Positions 10,332 to 23,060 of a stretch of DNA of 64,000 nucleotides are shown piece after piece (position 1 is the stretch's first letter; each line of letters starts with the position of its first letter). The notes under the pieces are model-generated. The model saw nothing but the letters and a program-made list of their open reading frames with translations, had not been told where the DNA came from and ran no database searches. Position numbers and translations under genes: made by a program. Location of the stretch: contig SNVD02012930.1 of NCBI GenBank assembly GCA_013180625.2, forward strand, positions 1 through 64,000, written 5' to 3'. This DNA comes from Boswellia sacra (lineage: Eukaryota; Streptophyta; Magnoliopsida; Sapindales; Burseraceae).

Positions 10332-11882
10332 GATTACATCGATTATTATTCAACAATAAAATAAAAGTATTTATGAACACTTCAAATATTCATAGCATAT
10401 TCATGCGAATTAAATAACAAATATAAACATTCAATTCGAGACTCGATAAATAATGAATTCTTCATCACTATATGTGAGTCTGTTCAATGTTTATCAAGCC
10501 TCTTCAAGCATATATTCATCATATTTATACATTCTAAATGATGGTCCCACACCATCGACGTGAGTCCACCACCACTTCATGGCATTAAACAATCATTAAG
10601 TTCTAATCATGGTATATTCATACATACATTCATATTAATCAACAAAAATTCTAATTAAAGCCATAAACTAAAATCATGGCAATTCTACCTAAATTTGATA
10701 GTTATAGCATGGCAATTCTACCTAATTAAGATAATTTTATCATGGCATTCTAAATATGGCAATTCTAGCCTATACATGGCATTTCTAGCCTAATTCAATC
10801 AATCATGGCAATTATGAAAATCATGGCAAATTATGACTATTCTAGCCCAATTCAAACATTTAAGACAATTCTAGTCTAATGTTATTTCATAGCATACTTC
10901 AAAACAATCATAAGTCTTTCAAGCATAATTTTAATCATGTTCTCTTAAGCATGATTCTAAAGCATGCATGATTCTAAGCATTCGCAAAGAAAATAATCTC
11001 CTAATCATGTTTCTTGATAAATGAGAGATTGATCACTTATCTTGACAAGCATTTCCATCTTGTAAAACAAACAAGGGTTAAGCAATTCATATAAACCCCA
11101 ATCGTGCTTATAAACATCAAAATAAAAACTAATCATACTTATTCTAGGCAAAAGTAAACCTAAACATGCTTAATCTAAAGCAAGAAAATTAAAGAAGAAG
11201 ATAAGAGGGAGAAGAGAGAACTACTCTCAAGATGCACCCTTTTTAGGTTTAGAGCAATATAAAAATGCCCAAAAAAATATTAAACTAGAAAAGGACTCCT
11301 TCAAAATATCACAAGTGTGTCATAGAGGGAGAGAAGGGATTTTTTGATGGGAGTGAAAGTGAGGAGGAAGGAGGATTATATAGCTAAAGGTGGAAGTTAA
11401 AAAAGTAAGGAAGAAATAAAAAATGGAAGGTTCTTAATGAAAATTTCCAAAACCAAAGGGGGAAGTGTTACCAGCTATGGGAGGACTGCTAGTCGATGGT
11501 AAGACAGTCGACAGACTATTCTACCACCGTTGGCCGATGGCAGCTTACCAATCCCTCTTATTTCTTCAATTTGTAATGCAGTCCCCTTTCGCCTTCATCT
11601 ATTCAATCATGTATAATTCTTTGAATTCAACTCCGATTTGTGATCCATAAAATTCTATGAAAACTAATCATCACATTTGTAGCTTCACAATGGTATATGA
11701 CTATGATTAGATTCCTACTGGATTAATTTCTATGACTTTTCAAATTCATGTGTCAGTTTTCAACATTTTGGTTGATTTCTTCTCAACTCTATTCTCTTTG
11801 CATTTAAGGCCACTTCGATCATTTCCATTGCTCGACATTAATCATTATTTCATCATTGAGCCTTAAATGTCTAGTGTCTATA
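10332..11882 (-). repeat. Tat-like LTR (family B), 3' LTR of T0
   Basis: Reverse of the family B LTR. Recognisable parts are the CATGGCATTTCTAGCC-type repeats, the C-rich stretch where forward copies read ...CTCTAAACC, the region with TCGGCCGATGG-like motifs and the terminal CTAGTGTCTATA (11871-11882). The first ~300 bases of the LTR 3' end are separated by the family A insertion at 8903-10331. No polypurine tract follows at 11883; the LTR abuts an antisense gene, so about 3 kb of the element's 3' region was lost. Confidence 0.8.
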
Positions 11883-11959
11883 GTGGTATCAAGGTGAAAA
11901 AGTATGGGACTGGTATAGGGGGCCAAACAATCGCCAACCTCCTCCTCCACCACCTACTA

Positions 11960-12784
11960 TAATGAATGATTCTGTTGATTTGGCCATGGAACCAAATGTT
12001 ATAGACTATATTGTTGGAATTCCTTTAAGGGATATCGAGTTTCTTGAGATAATGATCATATATGTAGAGTGGGCTTGAGCCACATTGCTTTACGCTAGGC
12101 CAAGTCAGACTATTGATGAGATCCATTAGCCTCTGCTGATGCTAGTCGTCGCTCTCCTAGCCATACTGGTATCTCTTTTGCTCATCATGGGAAGAGGTCA
12201 AGAGTTTCTTCCTCTGATACTAGCAATTCTGCCTCTTTTGTCACTGCTGCTAAGCAACCATATCCATCGCAAGTTGCTTCAACTGTTCAGTTGGTCATGT
12301 GATCGATGATCTCTGGGCTTATCCTAACAATGTAGTATACAAGTGGGATGCTAGTGGACAGATCATTAGTCATGTGATAACTGAGGATTCGACCTTGCCT
12401 GTTCCTTTCATTCCTCATGATACCACTTTGGTAAGTCTTTTAACACTCTCTTCTTTAGATTTCCTATCTAATTTCTGCTAGCCGTAAAAAAATGTAATTT
12501 AATGCAATATGGGTACCACAATCTTTGATAGAGCATGTTTTCGAGATACAAGTTGCATTAAATGGATATGTTTTGTTGATGTCTCACCAGTATTAGGTAA
12601 AATAATATTCCATTACCTCATGTATGCATGATCTCTATCTTAATAATTTTTCTAACCATATGCTTGTTACTTAGATAAGACGCGTCGCCATAAGGATGCT
12701 CATTTGGAGCGAGAGATCAAGTGCCTTTAGGCTCAAGTTACTGCCTTCTCTATTGATGATGATTATGATGATGATAATGAGTGA
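11960..12784 (+). pseudogene. Antisense PMD-type gene, C-terminal exons (in T0)
   Basis: On the strand opposite to T0 pol. An exon encodes DDLWAYPNNVVYKWDASG and VITEDSTLPVPFIPHDTTL, ending in a consensus GTAAGT donor at 12431. After an intron with a TTACTTAG acceptor at 12667-12674, a last exon encodes a charged, partly coiled-coil tail (EREIKCL...) and an acidic DDDYDDDNE end. The same exon and the same GTAAGT occur at 42955-43100 (minus) in T1, where the upstream plant-mobile-domain exons are preserved. The 5' part is lost at the LTR junction. Stops interrupt the first exon. Confidence 0.55.
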
Positions 12785-13339
12785 GGATTATCACCGTTGG
12801 CTTTCTCTTTCATGTTGATTTCTTTTAGCTTCCATGTATGAACTTCTATGCTTGAATTTTCATGACATACAATCAAAGCAGTCAGTTGCATGAACAAAAC
12901 TTCAAAGACTTAGTGGAAATTCTTCTATTTTTAGTTTTGTACATTGCTTCTTAAACTATGTGTATTTTGATCAATTTACATCCAAATTTCTTTAAATTTG
13001 TTTCAACATCATCATTTATTCAATTCTAAACAAAATTCTAGAAATTAGAGATTACTTGCTTGAAATTGCTTGTGGATACGAGAATTGGAAATAAAAAACA
13101 CTCGAAGGAGGGTGTTGGAGGGCTTTATGCCCTAACCACTATCGGCCGATGGTTTGACTGCCAACTAGCTATCTTACCACTATCGGCTGATGGTCCTCTC
13201 TCCTACCTTCCTTTTATGCTTCTTTCTTGTATTATTTAAGGATCTCTCCTCCTATGCATTTCTTCACACCTTCCAACACTTCTCTCTCATTTTTTGAGCT
13301 TTCTTTCACACTTCTCGACACCTTTTTTTGCTTTTCAAC
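12785..13339. other. Spacer between the two antisense genes of T0
   Basis: AT-rich, no ORF. It includes a segment with CTATCGGCCGATGG/CTATCGGCTGATGG repeats similar to the motifs in family B LTRs. A possible 5' leader with pyrimidine-rich CTTTCACACTTC precedes the ATG at 13340. Confidence 0.35.
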
Positions 13340-14806
13340 ATGTCTAAGGCTTCTCTCAAGATCTTCTAGCCTCTCTTAAAGCTTTTAAAGGATGTAGATT
13401 GGAAATGTCTCAAATCTAGCGGTCTTTACAATTTGAAGTTCCTTTGACATGTGAAGCTCGATCTTCCTTTTCTTAAGGATTGCATGACCTTTTGGGATTC
13501 TCATAATCATGTCTTATGGTTCAATGGACAAGAGGTTTGCCCCTTTTATGAGGAATTCTTTGTCATACTTGGTTGTCATTCGTTGAGTTTTGAGAGCATA
13601 ATTCTGCCACTGTTATAACATCGTCGATGTCTAACCTTGTCGATTTCTTTGACTTTCTGATTTCTAGCATGGGTATTCACACCAAAGGTGGCAAACTGAC
13701 ATTCTCTTCTATCATGCCTTTACTTAAGATGGATAGGACCTTGTCTGGTTGGCTTTGCTTGCTTTACTTCTACTTGCTCTCACAATTTCTGTTGGTTTCA
13801 CCTGACGATCTCGATGACCCACATCTTATGACCATCATTCCTCAGAGGGGACCCAGTTTCATACTAGTTCCTTTGGATCTTGTTGAGACATTAATTGGAT
13901 TAGGCCATGTTAGGATCAATCCGAGTCAGAGGTTTAGTGGCAGTCTTCTGCTTCTTCAGGTATTTTTCTTTTAACACACATTTTTGCCTAAGTCGCCTTT
14001 TTGGGTTTTCAACTTAGCACGTTTTCATTTTTTTTCCTTTCTTTTTCCTTTTTCATTCAATTTTTTGCTATGCTCTAACTTTTGGCTAAGCTGACCTTTT
14101 GGGTTTTTGACTTAGCGCGCTTACCCTAATTTTTGCCTAAGCCACCTCTTTTAGGTTTTCAATTCATGAAACTTTTTTCTTCATTCTTTTTTTGCCTTAA
14201 CTTTTGCCTAAGTTGCCTTTTGGGTTTTTAACTTAGTAGGCTTTCTTATTTTTTTTTTCTTTCCCTTTTTCAGATATGGTTATAAGAGAGGCTGACCATT
14301 CTAGCACTACCTGAGGGAGATATTTTCCATTATAGCCCTCGACTTCATACGAGGAGGAGATTTTAAGAAGTGTGCTTCTTGGTTTGGCTAGCTTCAAGTC
14401 ATTCTAGAAACTCAAATCTGTTGGCATTTTCCATGGTGAAGGTTGAAGCATGTGATTGCCAAGAATTATATCGTGTGCATGCCTTTGGCAGGTTTCACCC
14501 ACAATTCCTTTTATGATCTTGCCAGACTACGTCTACAGTATTGGTTCAAGGATTGTGGACTTGCTGACTACATTCAGACCTAGGAGACTGTTTGCTCGTT
14601 ATCTAAAGCATGTGAGGGATTCTTGGCAACATCAAACTATTGAGAGGAATCTATTCCATGATCCTAATTTCGAGATAGATGATCAATATGAAGGCTGGGT
14701 GACCCTTTAGGCTTCTATTCTTGATCCTGGTGCTTGAGCTAGACAGTGTCGTGATTGATATGGCGAGCCTATTTGTAGTCTACTGAAAAGACAAAGGCGA
14801 TATTGA
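13340..14806 (+). pseudogene. Antisense ORF 1 (aORF1) of T0, two exons
   Basis: Unknown protein encoded antisense to the retrotransposon. Exon 1 (13340-13959) carries WFNGQEVCPFYEEFFVILG and LVSPDDLDDPHLMTIIPQ. The intron (13960-14273) has GTATTT at the donor and a strong polypyrimidine-CAG acceptor. Exon 2 (14274-14806) carries LFARYLKHVRDSWQHQTIERN, GWVTL and the terminal KRQRR before the stop. Homologues are at 26944-28260 plus 40090-40330 (T1) and 35170-35840 (T2). This copy has a stop at codon 10 and frameshifts. The layout (N-terminal globular region, conserved Trp/Leu-rich segments) resembles plant-mobile-domain or transposon-associated proteins, but I cannot assign the family. Confidence 0.6.
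13975..14250 (+). repeat. Minisatellite in the aORF1 intron (T0 copy)
   Basis: Units of roughly 60-70 bases with the core TTTTGCCTAAGTCGCCTTTT-GGGTTTTCAACTTAGC recur about four times. They lie wholly inside the intron between the donor at 13960 and the acceptor at 14273. Related arrays lie at the same gene position in T1 and T2. Confidence 0.75.
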
Positions 14807-15039
14807 TAGTTTCACTGCTAGATTAGATGTCATATGCTTTTCTTTTGTCATTGTGCAAAATAATAAGACATTTCAAAGGCATATTTGTTCCTAAACAATT
14901 TCATTTCATTAATAAAAATATAACTATTCTTCAAATAATATGTGCACAATAAGATAACTCCTATCATTAATGAGCTACTTTTGGTTGATTAATTATTTTC
15001 TCTCTCACTTTGTTCTTTTTTCTCACTTTCAAACATAGT
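14807..15039. other. Spacer between antisense gene and integrase
   Basis: AT-rich sequence separating the tail-to-tail ends of aORF1 (plus) and integrase (minus). No feature recognised. Confidence 0.4.
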
Positions 15040-16160
15040 ATCTCTTCAGCTTGCCCATGTTGATGGGTTCAGTGAATTCATTCCCTTTCATTTCTGACAA
15101 AATGACAGCTCCCCCAGACATGACCTTTGTCACGATGTATGAGCCCTCCTAATTGAACTTAAACCTCCCTCTTGGATCAAACATTACTGGCCTTGCTTGC
15201 TTAAGGACTAATTCTCCTTTTTTGAACCTTCTTGCCTTTATTCTCTTGCTAAGGGCTCAAGTAAGACACTTCTGCTATAACTACATATGATATCTTGCCT
15301 TCATTCTCTTCTCATCAATCAAGGCCAATTGTTCACATTTGTTTCAGATCCACTCCCTTTTGGGAATTTCTACTTCAATTAGAACTCTTATTGATTTCAT
15401 TTCTACATCAATTGGTAGGACCACCTCTAAACCATACACTAATGAGAATGATGTCATGCTAGTAGAGCTTCTAGGTATGCTTTATAAACCCATAATACAA
15501 ATAATAGCTTCTCAACCAATCTTTGCATGTCTGCACCGTCTTGGCCAACATCCTCTTGATGTTCTTATTGGCCGCTTTTACTACTCAATTCGTTTGCAGT
15601 CGATATGGAGATGATCTACGGTGTTCAATCCATACTTCTCAAACAAGGTCTTAGTCAGCCTGGAAGTGAACCCCGTTGTCAGTCATAGCATGATATGGCA
15701 CTCCAGATCTGCATATGATGTTCTTCTTAATGAACTTTGCCATCTACTATGCGCCTAGTTTATTGTAAGACTCGGCTTCTATCCAATTGGTAAAGTAGTC
15801 ATTTGCCACTACCATATATCGATGCCTATTAAAGGCTGACAGCCTTATATTGCCTATTATATCAATGCCCCATGCAGCAAAGGGCCATGGTGAAGTCATC
15901 CCTGGTACCTCTAAGGGTAATTGTTGAATCAAATTTTCATTGATTTGACATTGATGACACCTCTTCACAAATCGGATACAATCCATCTCCAAGGTTAGCC
16001 AATAAAAGCCTTGTCTAATTATCTTCTTTACCAACATCAGTACATTCATGTGTGGCCCAAATACACCGTCATGGATTTCTTCCATAAGCCTTCTAGCTTC
16101 TTTCTCGTCAATACACCTCAGTTGCATTCCTTCTAGCATCCTCTTGTACATCAACCCTTG
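15040..16160 (-). pseudogene. Integrase of T0
   Basis: Integrase joins element cDNA to chromosomal DNA. From 16154 leftward: the zinc-binding region ending in CHQC, then WPFAAWGIDIIG and RYMVVANDYFTNWIEAE of the DDE core's first Asp strand. The C-terminal domain follows at ~15040-15260 with PVMFDPRGRF and a GAVILSEM-like segment. Multiple stops and frameshifts between 15.26 and 15.75 kb make it non-functional. It matches T1 integrase at 25.68-26.81 kb. Confidence 0.8.
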
Positions 16161-16373
16161 ATGACAAATGAATTATTGGGCCACCCTTCATAGCATAGCC
16201 CTATCTTTCTCATTAGCCTTATCTGGCAGAATTCTGTCTTCTAAGCATCTCTTCAAATCATAGAACCATGGCTTCTCATCCACTTCAACTTCTATTACCT
16301 GGGGCTTCATATAGCATAGACCCCATGCCTATGATATCACTATTGGTCTCACTAAGAACTCTTGAGTGCTTAC

Positions 16374-17165
16374 CTAAACTAATGCCAAATAAGCTAAGGC
16401 ATCCACCATCTGATTCTTATTTCTAGGCAAATGGGTGAAGGTGCACTGCTTAAACCTCCTAATCAATCTTCTAATGTGCTCAAGATATGGCTTAAGCCTT
16501 TCTTCCCTTAGATCCCATTCTTCATTGGCTTGTGAGATGACTAACATCGAATCTTCTAATACTTCTACTTCATCAATGCCCACCATGATCAAGATTTCTA
16601 GCCCAAAGGCATAAGTTTCATACTCAACCATGTTATCTTTAAACTCTAGCTTCTTAGTAAAAGACTGACTTCTTTAGTTGGTGAGAGTAGAATAACTACT
16701 ATTCCAACACCATTTTTATTAATAGCTCAATTAAAGAATAGCCTCGATCCTAATACCGAGATTACTCATAGATGTTCATCTGGGAGATCCAACTCCTAAG
16801 ATTTAACATCATCGACTGGATTCATGACTAAGAATTCTATAACTACTACCATTTTCTTGGTAATGTATTCAATGTCAAATTCTGACAATTAAACCAGCCA
16901 TCTTGCTAACTTCCCCACGAATGATGGTGCTTTGCAGAAATACTTCATTGGGTCTTCTTTAGAGACAACCTTAATCTTATAAGACTGAAAGTAATGCCTC
17001 AACTTCTTTGAAGGCCATACCATGGCTAGGCATGTCTTCTCCACATAATTGTACTTCATCTCATTAGGAAGCAACTTCTTGCTAAGATAATGGATGGCAT
17101 GTTTTACATCATTCTTATCTTCTTGTGCTGGCACAACACCAATGGCCTCCACCTCAAGAGCCAAT
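16374..17165 (-). pseudogene. RNase H domains of T0
   Basis: RNase H removes the RNA strand during reverse transcription. Two readable blocks: ALEVEAIGVVPAQEDKND...HAIHYLSKKLLPNEMKYNYVEK (RT-linked RNase H, 16889-17164) and YETYAFGLEILIMVGIDEVEVLEDS...THLPRNKNQMVDALA (second, archaeal-like RNase H as in Tat elements, 16374-16631). A stretch with frameshifts (16632-16888) separates them. Two RNase H-like segments are a known trait of the Tat lineage. Confidence 0.75.
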
Positions 17166-17199
17166 TAAAGAATTAAGTAATTGTCAGGCTTTAACGGTC

Positions 17200-17985
17200 T
17201 CTAGACAGGTGCATTTTGCAAATACTTATTAATCTTCTCAAATGCCTATTAACATTGGTCATTCTTCTACACCAGTTGGTCCTTCTTTGGAAGTTTGAAG
17301 ATAGGAGCACAAACTGTAGTCAGTTTGGCGATGAATTAATTGATGTATTAGATCTTCCCAAGAAACCGTCGAACTTCTTTCTTAGTCTTAGGCGATGACA
17401 TTTCAATGATCACCTTGACTTTATCAAGATCTACCTCTATTCCCTTCTTGCCAACTACAAATCCTAATAGCTTTCCTAAGGGGACTCCAGAAACACACTT
17501 CTTTGGATTTAATCGTAACTTGTACTTCTTCACCCCTTTTATGAACCTGTCTAATGCTTCAAAATAACCATCTTAAGTCTCGAATTTCACCATCATGTTA
17601 TCCATATACACTTCTATATCCTTATGCATCATGTCATGGAATAGCATCATCGTCATTTGTTGATAGCTTGCCCCTGCATTCTTCAACCCAACAAGCATCA
17701 CCTAATAACAGTAGCTTCCTCGTTTCATAATGAAGACTATTTTCATCTTGTTTTCATTGGCCATTATGATTTTGTTATAACTAGAAAACCCATCTACAAA
17801 TGATAAATTCATATTGGCGGTAGCATTATCTACCAACACATCTACATGAGGCAAAGGAAAGTCATCCTTCGATGAAGCTTTGTTCAAGTCTTGATAGTCG
17901 ACATACATCTTCCATCCTTCTTTGGCACAGGCACAATGTTGGCTAACTATTCCAGGTAATTCACCATATGTTGGAACTTGGCATC
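17200..17985 (-). pseudogene. Reverse transcriptase of T0, C-terminal two thirds
   Basis: Gypsy-type RT: YVDYQDLNKASSKDDFPLPHVDVLVDNA, SFVDGFSSYNKI, and further left the connection region LLGFVVGKKGIEVDLDKVKVI. The catalytic aspartate region (17.6 kb) is frameshifted. The 5' end is cut at 17985 by T1; the missing N-terminal part resumes at 49656. Confidence 0.8.
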
Positions 17986-19883
17986 TATAGACACTAGATT
18001 TTTAAGGCTCCATCATGAAATGACGATGAATTTTAAGTGAAAAGAATGACTAAAATGCCCATGGAAGCCAAAGAGGAAAGGGCTAAGAAGGAATTGGCAA
18101 AGGGTCTTAAAAATTGACATGTGATTTCAAAAAATAATCAAAATTAATCCAAAAGGAATCTACTGATGAATCATGTATCGCTACAAAGCTAAATATGTCT
18201 AGTTTTCATAGAAATTTATAAATTGTGAATCAAAGTTGAACTTGAAAAGTTATGCTTGATTAAACAGACAAAGGTCAAAAGGCACTGCACTGCAAGGTGC
18301 CAAAATAGGAAGGATCATAGGTGAACAGCCACCCGACTATTAACCAACAATTGCCTGACTATCAAACAATTGCCCAGCTATTGATCGATAGTGACCCAAC
18401 TATCAAATAGCCACCCGATGGTTGGCCAATAGTCGTCTAGCTATTGGTCATGTATTTTTGGAATTTTTTGATTAAGACCTTCCTTTTTTGTTACGTTGCT
18501 TTTTTTTTTCAACTTTGCCCCTTCTCTATATAAACTATTGCCTTCTTGCTTTATAAGACACAATGATTATTGAGAATAATCATCTCTTCTCCCTCTTGAA
18601 GACATGCTCGAGAATTCGAGAAGCCTTTTCCAGTTTAAAGTTTTTTTTAGACATTCTATTGCTCTAAACCCGTAAAGGTATGTCTTGAGAGCATTCCTCT
18701 CTTTATCCTCCTATTTTCTTGTTTACTTTTCTTGCTTAGAATTAAGTATGATTAAGTTTTATTTTGCTTAGAATAAGCATGTTTAGATTTTAATTTGATG
18801 CTTAGAAGCATGCTAGGGTTATTATGAATTGTTCTAACCCTTGTTTGTTTTGCGAGATGGATAAGCATGTCGAGGTAAGTCTATTTTCCCTTCCTTATTA
18901 GAAACATGTTTAGGAATTTATTTTCTTTACGAATACTAAGAATCATGCTTAGGAGCATATGATTAGAATCATGCTAGGAGAACTTGTGATTTCTTTAAAG
19001 TATGCTAGGAAATAGGATAAAATAGATAAGAATTACCATATTACACCTTGATTGCTTTGACTGGGCTAAAAGAGCCTTGTTTGATTTGAGTTGAGTGAAT
19101 TGGGCTAGAAATGCCATGTTTAGACTATAAATGCCATGATTTATTATAAATGGAAATGAATTATGCTAGAATAGCAATAGGTAGAGTTACAATGATAGAG
19201 TTATCAAATCTAGGTCGAAGTACCATGACATTCGATTATGGCTTTATATTGAATTAATTGATTTATGAATATATGAATATGCTATGAATATACCATGTTT
19301 AGAAGTGCTATTATATGATGCCATGAAGTGGTGGTGAACTCACATTGATGGCGAGGGACCATCACTTATAATTGGATGAATGCATTCTTTATAGAATTTA
19401 TTTTATTGTTGAAGCAGAGCAATGTAATCATCTTCACCTTCTCCCATGTTTGATAGAAATGTAATTATATTCTTCTCTCTCTTTTGATGTATGAATATAC
19501 AAATGCTATGATTGGATAATCACCTCAAATGTATAAATGAAGATAAAAATGGAATGTGTGAATAAAATCAACAACTTAAGTGGACTGTATGTCAATATGA
19601 GATATTTTTATTTGGTATATTCTAGTGGAGGCAGGATTTTGATCTGGGCGGGTCGAATAACTCGTACCTAACTTCCTGAACCTATCTCTAAAGGGATGAA
19701 GGTAGTTTAGGTCCTAAAGCGAGGGATCAGATTGCCCCTATTCATTCTCAATTAAATAATTGGGTGGAGACTCCATTTCTCTAGACATGCCCATGGCTCA
19801 TTTGTGTTCCCGTAAGTTTCGAAAGAGCTTTGACATAGTGTTATGGCCGCAAACGCTCAAGCGAGATGAAAGCCCCGATCACA
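17986..19883 (+). repeat. 5' LTR of T1 (family B), 1898 bp
   Basis: Begins TATAGACACTAG (the family usually starts TGTAGACAC) and ends GATCACA directly before the primer site. Without its nested insertion the partner LTR at 46329-49655 is about 1899 bp. It contains GCCACCCGACTATTAACC-type short repeats and a CATGCTTAGAA-rich stretch. Confidence 0.85.
18526..18535 (+). promoter_or_regulatory. LTR TATA box (T1)
   Basis: CTATATAAAC in a pyrimidine-rich context (CCCCTTCTCTATATAAAC). The equivalent site in other family B LTRs reads TCTATAAATTAG (~28709) or TCTATGTAAAC. Confidence 0.5.
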
Positions 19884-19903
19884 GTGGCGACTTCACTGAG
19901 GAT
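19884..19903 (+). other. Primer-binding site of T1
   Basis: GTGGCGACTTCACTGAGGA directly follows the LTR. TGGCGACTCCACTGGGGA-like sites are typical of Tat/Ogre elements (reported as tRNA-Arg primed). The T2 site at 29857 is a variant of the same sequence. Confidence 0.6.
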
Positions 19904-20639
19904 AAGAGAAGTTGATTCTGATTGGGATACCAAATTCTAATACCTCATGTTGATATTTTGAGTCCTTGCATCACTACACTTTTGCACATAATGAGCACAA
20001 ACTACCTAAACTAACTGTATGGCATTGGCATGAGAAGTCTTTCACTCCATTCGATCCCTAGATTACTCATGTTGGTGTCACCTCCTTTGACAACGTACCA
20101 TTGAATTGGTGTAAAAAGAGATTGGCCGAAAAGGACAACTCTCACTCGAATGAACCCAAACCATTGGAACTTTAAGACTCAAGCCCATGTAGATGAATCT
20201 AAAAATTTTTAATGGGATGAATATTCAAAACTGATGTTAAAATGCATATCTGTGGATGTAAATTCTATATGATTAGAATAACATCAACTCAAACCTAATA
20301 GAACCACGAATGAATGCCACATGCTGAGTCACCCATAAGAACAAAATGGGGACATGTGCCATGATTTAAGGCTATCATGACATTTAGATAGACATGTTAT
20401 GATAATCATGTAGAATCCAACATCAACATGTTTGTTAGAAATAGGTGAGAGAATCTTGCATTCCCACGCCCCATGATGATGACTTGGGAGTGAGGCCAAA
20501 AATCCTAGCAATAGAGACTCGACTCTACATGTGTGTGGGAGAAATAAGGTCGAAAGGTTGAAAGCGTGTCTACTCCCTTATATGAGCATGCATCATATCA
20601 TGCATACATGTATACATGCATGACATTAACATCTTTTTT
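19904..20639 (+). other. T1 5' leader
   Basis: Noncoding leader between primer site and gag, with the blocks TGGCATTGGCATGAGAA, TTGAATTGGTGTAAAAAGAG and GTGTGTGGGAGAAATAAGG shared with the T2 leader (29877-30639). No ORF. Confidence 0.6.
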
Positions 20640-21590
20640 TATAGCCATCATAGCTTCGGTTAGACGAGGTGGCCGTTTGACAAGGCAAGATGAACTAGTT
20701 GACAAATGGTTGTATCTAACAACAATAATGCTAAAATGGCTCAACGGCAGGCCGACATCACTGCTCTTCAACAATAAATGGGCTACACATGAACTAGCCT
20801 CCACCCAAGGGTAATGGTGGTGATGATGGTGAGATTAGCCAAGGAAGGGATAGGAGTGAAAGCCCAATCAGTTAAGAAGAGCCCGAATTGGTCAAGTAGT
20901 TGGCCAAGGATGTGGAGAAGGTCCAATCCCTCTTGAGAATAAAGGGTTGAAAGGGGTCAAAGACCTAGACGATATCCTACTTAATGGGGACAATGATCTA
21001 TCGTCGAATTCTGCCTATTAGTTTACCCAAATTCAAAGGAGAGGGCAATCCAAAGATGCACTTGAGATAGTATGCAGCTATCATAGCCACCATTATTTTG
21101 TCAAAGGAGCATATATTGAAGTATTTCATGCCATCCCTAGAAGATGATGTGCTAGTATGGTATCATGATCTTCCCAAAAGAGCTCGAGAAGATTGGGAGG
21201 AGCTTTTTGAATAGTTTGTAGAGTAGTACTGCCACAATACCCAACTAGGGTTTAACCTTAAGGGATTTGGAGACAACGTGCCAAAAGCCCAATGAGACCT
21301 TCTCAGAGTATCTAATTTGTAGGAGGACCAAGGCCGCCAAGATGACCACTAGGCCTACGAAGAAGAACCAAGTCCATCTAGTAATCAAAGGAGCCCATGC
21401 CTTCATCAACAATAGACTCGTAGGCTTTCCCATCAAAACCTTTGAAGACTTGTATGATTCAGGCTTCCAAATAGAAGATTTAGAGTCCAGGAAGAAAAGA
21501 AGCAAGTCATCAACTCTTTTGAAAAAAGTAGATCAAGCAGGGCTAATAGAGCCAAAAGAAGGGAAAAGTCAAAGCTTGAACAACTAGAAA
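20640..21590 (+). pseudogene. gag of T1
   Basis: Gag forms the particle and packages element RNA. Recognisable pieces are the helical N-terminal region (~20.65-20.95 kb), a capsid-like region around 21.0-21.2 kb, and 21267-21587 with NETFSEYLICRRTKAAKMTTRP and FPIKTFEDLYDSGFQIED, a typical Tat gag capsid end. Stops occur throughout. The homologous T2 sequence is split and rearranged. Confidence 0.65.
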
Positions 21591-23060
21591 GGTCTACTAG
21601 AAAGGGGGCCAGACAGTAGAAGCTCAAGGTTGATGAGTCCAAGGCTAAACAGCCCAAGGAAGAAAAGCCCAAGGAGATCATTGAAAGGGCAGAAGATGAG
21701 CCCATTCCTTTGGCAGCCCAGATTTTCACTAAGAAGGGTGGATGGACCAACATTATCGTAAAAGGATTCAAGCAAAGCTTAGAACTTGAATTTGTGAGCC
21801 TTAGTGACCATGAGGGAGAATGACAATAGAAAGTAGATAAAGAGGACGTTAAGGTGGAGAACGAAGAAGTGTTCACCAAGGAGAAGTTCACGCCAACAAA
21901 AGCCTTTGCCAAGAAGTGAATGGCTAGAAAAGCGGCTAGAAGAGACCCACCACCTATAAGACTCAAAGTGAAGAATGATGGCCCTAGGAAGGGCAAGCAA
22001 GGTGAGAGTCTTATGAGAAGAGAGAGTTTACCTAGAAGGTGTAAAGAAATGAAAGTTATGGGAATATAGGATGACATCCCTAAAGTCAAGGCCCTTCCAA
22101 ACTTTTGTGCTAACTTTATCAATAATGAAAAAGAAGAGGAAGTGAGAGTTAAGGGAGAAACACTTAAGGGTAAGAGTAAGAATGTACAAGGAGTGACAAG
22201 GAGTGATAGATTTTACCATGAGAAGGAAAAGGAAAAGTCAATTGTGAAGGAGAATACTATTGAAAAGGGCAAAGAGGTTGCCAAGGAAAGAACCAAGGAA
22301 GTAGAAGAGGATTAAGTTATCAAGTAGTTAAATAAAACTCAAGCGAATAACATTTGGGACTTGTTAATCTCATCCCAAAAGCATAGAGAGGCCATGGTGA
22401 AGGCTTTGGTAGAGGTGAAGATATCAATGGTTGCCACTTCGAATGAAATGTTGACCGCCTTGACTGAAAGAGAATTGAAGGGGATAAATGAGAAAGGTGT
22501 AATCACTTTCATCGATAAAGATCTACCTCATGAAGGAATGAATTATAACAAGCTATTGTTCATCATCACGAAGATTGTTGGGAAGACGTCCCCTTTCATC
22601 ATGGTAGATGATGGACCCGCCATCAACATTATGCCCATGAAGATATTGCACAAGTACGAGCTTAGTGAAGATGAACTAATTGATCCTCGTTAGATGGTGA
22701 TCAGGGCTTACAATGACTCAAAGAGGAGCGCCATTGGGATCTTTAAGGCATTAGTGAATATTGGGCCAATTGAAGTAATGATAGAACTTATAGTCTTCGA
22801 CATTCCAGTCATATTTGCAGCTTTGATGGGTTGAGTATGGTTCCATTCGCTTAGTGGAGTTCCTTCCACCTTGTATAAGAAGATTTGATTCAACATGGAT
22901 GGGGAGATTGTGACCATTCATGCTGCCTCAACAATTACCCCCGCTGCTTTGAGTGTGAAGGTTGGAGAAATACCTTACATAGGAGGCTTCCATGTGGCCA
23001 CAATTGATGAAGTCAATCCAATTGTAGCCAAAATAATGAAGAAACAAGAATAGTTGCAAG
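21591..23060 (+). pseudogene. gag-pol linker and aspartic protease of T1
   Basis: A long charged linker (KGRxxKxxxPKEE-rich, ~21.6-22.3 kb) leads into WDLLISSQKHREAMVKALVEVK and ITFIDKDLPHEGMNYNKLLFI, then the protease core region IMVDDGPAINIMPMKILHKY, where the catalytic D-[ST]-G is degenerate (DDGPA). A stop follows at 22693 and the frame continues to about 22.9 kb with a LVFDIPVIFAALMG-like segment. Confidence 0.65.

Noticed and set aside
21433..22122. 229-aa Leu/Ser-rich open frame on the minus strand
   Set aside because: Antisense of the charged gag-pol linker of T1; T2 has the same shadow and no independent support for a gene.
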